Positions 6,554 to 7,749 of a stretch of 7,749 nucleotides of DNA are shown here, piece after piece. The stretch covers positions 1 through 7,749 of the forward strand of contig WGAP01000008.1 of the NCBI GenBank assembly GCA_015494775.1. The letters are read 5' to 3'. Below the pieces are notes generated by a model that had not been told where the DNA came from, did no database searches, and saw only the letters and a program-made list of their open reading frames with translations. Positions within the stretch are counted from its first letter, which is position 1. Each line of letters begins with the position of its first letter. Origin of the DNA: Flavobacteriales bacterium (GTDB lineage: Bacteria; Bacteroidota; Bacteroidia; Flavobacteriales; Flavobacteriaceae). Both the position numbers and the translations under genes were made by a program.

Positions 6554-7099
6554 ATGGCTATGGAAATCATTTTACTGAAAGACGTGCCCAACCTGGGCTT
6601 TAAAGACGATGTGGTCAAGGTCAAAAACGGCTATGCGCGCAATTACCTCATTCCGCAGGGCTTTGCCCGCTTGGCAACGCCGGGCGCCAAAAAAGAATTG
6701 GCCGAAAAACTGCGCCAAAGAGCCCATAAGGAAAAAGATATTATTGAAAACGCACGCAAAACGGCCGAAAAACTGCAAGCCCTGGAAATCAAAATTCCGG
6801 CCAAAGCAGGTAAATTGGGTAAACTTTTCGGCTCGGTAAACAATGCCGACCTGGAAAAAGCCCTCAACGAAGCCGGCTTTGACATCGAACGCAAATACAT
6901 CAAAGTGGTGGGCGGCAATGTGAAACGATTGGGTAAATATACGGCCATTGTGCGCCTGCATCGCGAAGTGGTCGTTGAATTGCCTTTCGAAGTAACCAAA
7001 CTCGAAGAAGCCCAATCCGGCGAAGCCAAAGCGGAAACCCCCGCCGAATCCCAACCCGCCAAAGAACAAACACAAGAAAATTCCGAAAAAGCGGAATGA
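6554..7099 (+). CDS. rplI: 50S ribosomal protein L9 with acidic C-terminal tail
   Basis: The N-terminal rRNA-binding domain is clear: MEIILLKDVPNLGFKDDVVKV, then KNGYARNYLIPQGFARLAT with the conserved NGYARNYLIP signature. A long connecting helix (about 45-80) and the C-terminal domain (LFGSVNNADLEKAL, then IKVVGGNVKRLGKYTAIVRLHREV) follow. L9 binds domain V of 23S rRNA near the L1 stalk and helps maintain reading frame. Two starts are possible: ATG 6554 (MAMEIILL) or ATG 6560 (MEIILL). The second matches the canonical L9 N-terminus, so the mature start may be 6560. At 181 residues it exceeds the usual ~150; the extra ~30 residues are a Glu/Ala/Gln/Pro/Lys-rich low-complexity tail without Cys or hydrophobic core. 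It is the last gene of the operon, followed by a strong terminator. Confidence 0.95.
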   Translation: MAMEIILLKDVPNLGFKDDVVKVKNGYARNYLIPQGFARLATPGAKKELAEKLRQRAHKEKDIIENARKTAEKLQALEIKIPAKAGKLGKLFGSVNNADLEKALNEAGFDIERKYIKVVGGNVKRLGKYTAIVRLHREVVVELPFEVTKLEEAQSGEAKAETPAESQPAKEQTQENSEKAE

Positions 7100-7125
7100 T
7101 TCTTTTGTAATATTTGTAACAATCC

Positions 7126-7167
7126 AACAAATCCCTTTGAAAGTTTTCAAAGGGATTTGTTATTTTT
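7126..7167 (+). terminator. Intrinsic terminator of the rpsF-rpsR-rplI operon
   Basis: Bases 7126-7142 and 7145-7161 are perfect reverse complements over 17 bp, including the core AATCCCTTTGAAA against TTTCAAAGGGATT. The nominal loop is 2 bases, so the top pair would open in RNA. A run of T (7163-7167) follows at once. It lies 26 bases after the L9 stop. This is the clearest terminator in the window. Confidence 0.88.
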
Positions 7168-7168
7168 G
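7136..7168 (+). promoter_or_regulatory. Bacteroidota promoter of the 7190 gene, embedded in the terminator
   Basis: TATTTTTG (7161-7168) fits the -7 consensus TANNTTTG. A TTTG at 7136-7139 lies 21 bases upstream, an acceptable -33 spacing. The TTTG is inside the left arm of the terminator stem and the -7 box starts at the last stem base and includes the T-run. Transcription would start about 7175, leaving a leader of about 15 bases. Confidence 0.6.
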
Positions 7169-7189
7169 CAAAGAAATTTAAAAGCAAAT

Positions 7190-7749
7190 ATGATGAAAAA
7201 AACCGGTGGCGCGCTTTTATTATGGTTATTACTCAGCTTGGGTTTATTGGCACAGGAAACCGGACAAACGGGTAACCTGATCAAAGGTGGCATTGCCGAC
7301 GGCAACAAACTTGTAGATGCCTACACCAAACCCCTGAACAAAGCCGTCATTTTCAGCTTGGGCCAAATGTCCTACACGGGTTTTGCCCGCGAAGGCGACC
7401 GCCGTTTTTCCGTCGGCTTGCAAACCGTTTATTTGATGGCGCCCCGAAACGAACGCACCTACAACATCAACGATTTACATTTGGAAACCCTCGAAGCCGA
7501 GAACCCCGACAATGCACGGGCGGCAACGATTTTGGGCGATTCCTTGCTTCAAAACACCCTGGTTTCCAAGAAAAAAGACCTGTTCGGACGTCCCTTGATC
7601 AAATTCAAAACCCCGGGCGGCACGGGCTATGCCGGCTTCCCGGTTCCCGCGCTTAATCTCACATACCGCACCCCGGTTTGGGCGGTTCATTTCGGCGCCC
7701 TTCCCTTGGTGCCCGTGCCCACCACCGACCTCAAAATATTTATGCTGCG
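7190..7749 (+). CDS. Secreted/outer-membrane-associated protein resembling DUF6588, 3' truncated
   Basis: An open frame from the ATG at 7190 (or the next codon, ATG 7193) runs without a stop to the window end, giving 186 residues. The N-terminus MMKKTGGALLLWLLLSLGLLAQ is a typical Sec signal peptide, with likely cleavage near LLA-QE; no lipobox cysteine is present. The mature part starts with GGIADGNKLVDAYTKPLNKAVIFSLGQMSYTGFA and goes on with RFSVGLQTVYLMAP, a pattern I associate with the Bacteroidota DUF6588 family, whose members are thought to be periplasmic or outer-membrane proteins of unknown function. Later alternating hydrophobic segments (FPVPALNLTYRTPVWAVHFG) would suit beta strands. 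It has its own promoter and is separated from the L9 operon by a terminator. The family call is from memory of sequence style; no function can be given. Confidence 0.8.
   Translation, partial: MMKKTGGALLLWLLLSLGLLAQETGQTGNLIKGGIADGNKLVDAYTKPLNKAVIFSLGQMSYTGFAREGDRRFSVGLQTVYLMAPRNERTYNINDLHLETLEAENPDNARAATILGDSLLQNTLVSKKKDLFGRPLIKFKTPGGTGYAGFPVPALNLTYRTPVWAVHFGALPLVPVPTTDLKIFML

Noticed and set aside
7108..7116. Second -7 box, TAATATTTG, after rplI
   Set aside because: It has three instead of two bases between TA and TTTG, and lies upstream of the terminator, so it would produce a transcript ending at once.

Overview
The window looks like a chromosomal segment of a Bacteroidota bacterium with moderate GC. 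Three things point there: two TANNTTTG-type -7 promoter boxes (the Bacteroidota consensus), the sequence style of the S6, S18 and L9 proteins, and a polysaccharide co-polymerase/tyrosine kinase and hydroxyacid dehydrogenase typical of this phylum. I cannot assign a genus. All supported genes lie on the + strand.

Bases 1-5421 are the end of a surface-polysaccharide operon with very tight gene packing (4-bp overlap, 6-bp gap, 8-bp overlap). It encodes the C-terminal 726 residues of a Wzc-type polysaccharide co-polymerase/BY-kinase, a TviB/WbpO-type UDP-N-acetylhexosamine 6-dehydrogenase, a TviC/WbpP-type UDP-sugar 4-epimerase, and a D-isomer-specific 2-hydroxyacid dehydrogenase. The two sugar-nucleotide enzymes form a complete route from UDP-GlcNAc to UDP-GalNAcA. 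That would feed N-acetylgalactosaminuronic acid into a capsule or exopolysaccharide whose chain length and export Wzc controls. The role of the last enzyme in the operon is open.

Bases 5422-5893 hold no credible protein gene. They contain one or two AT-flanked hairpins that probably end the polysaccharide operon. A strikingly GC-rich island follows (about 72% G+C over 5571-5810), built of degenerate direct repeats, CCGNAGG heptamers and short hairpins. An AT-rich stretch with a Bacteroidota -7 box comes just before rpsF.

Bases 5894-7099 are the conserved rpsF-rpsR-rplI operon (ribosomal proteins S6, S18, L9). It ends in a perfect 17-bp hairpin with a T-run, a strong intrinsic terminator. The same bases appear to hold the -33 and -7 promoter elements of the next gene, which begins at 7190 and runs off the window. 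That gene encodes a secreted or outer-membrane-associated protein resembling the DUF6588 family.

The most unusual element is the GC-rich repeat island at the junction between the accessory polysaccharide operon and the core ribosomal operon. I see no evidence of a defence system, CRISPR array, transposase or RNA gene.
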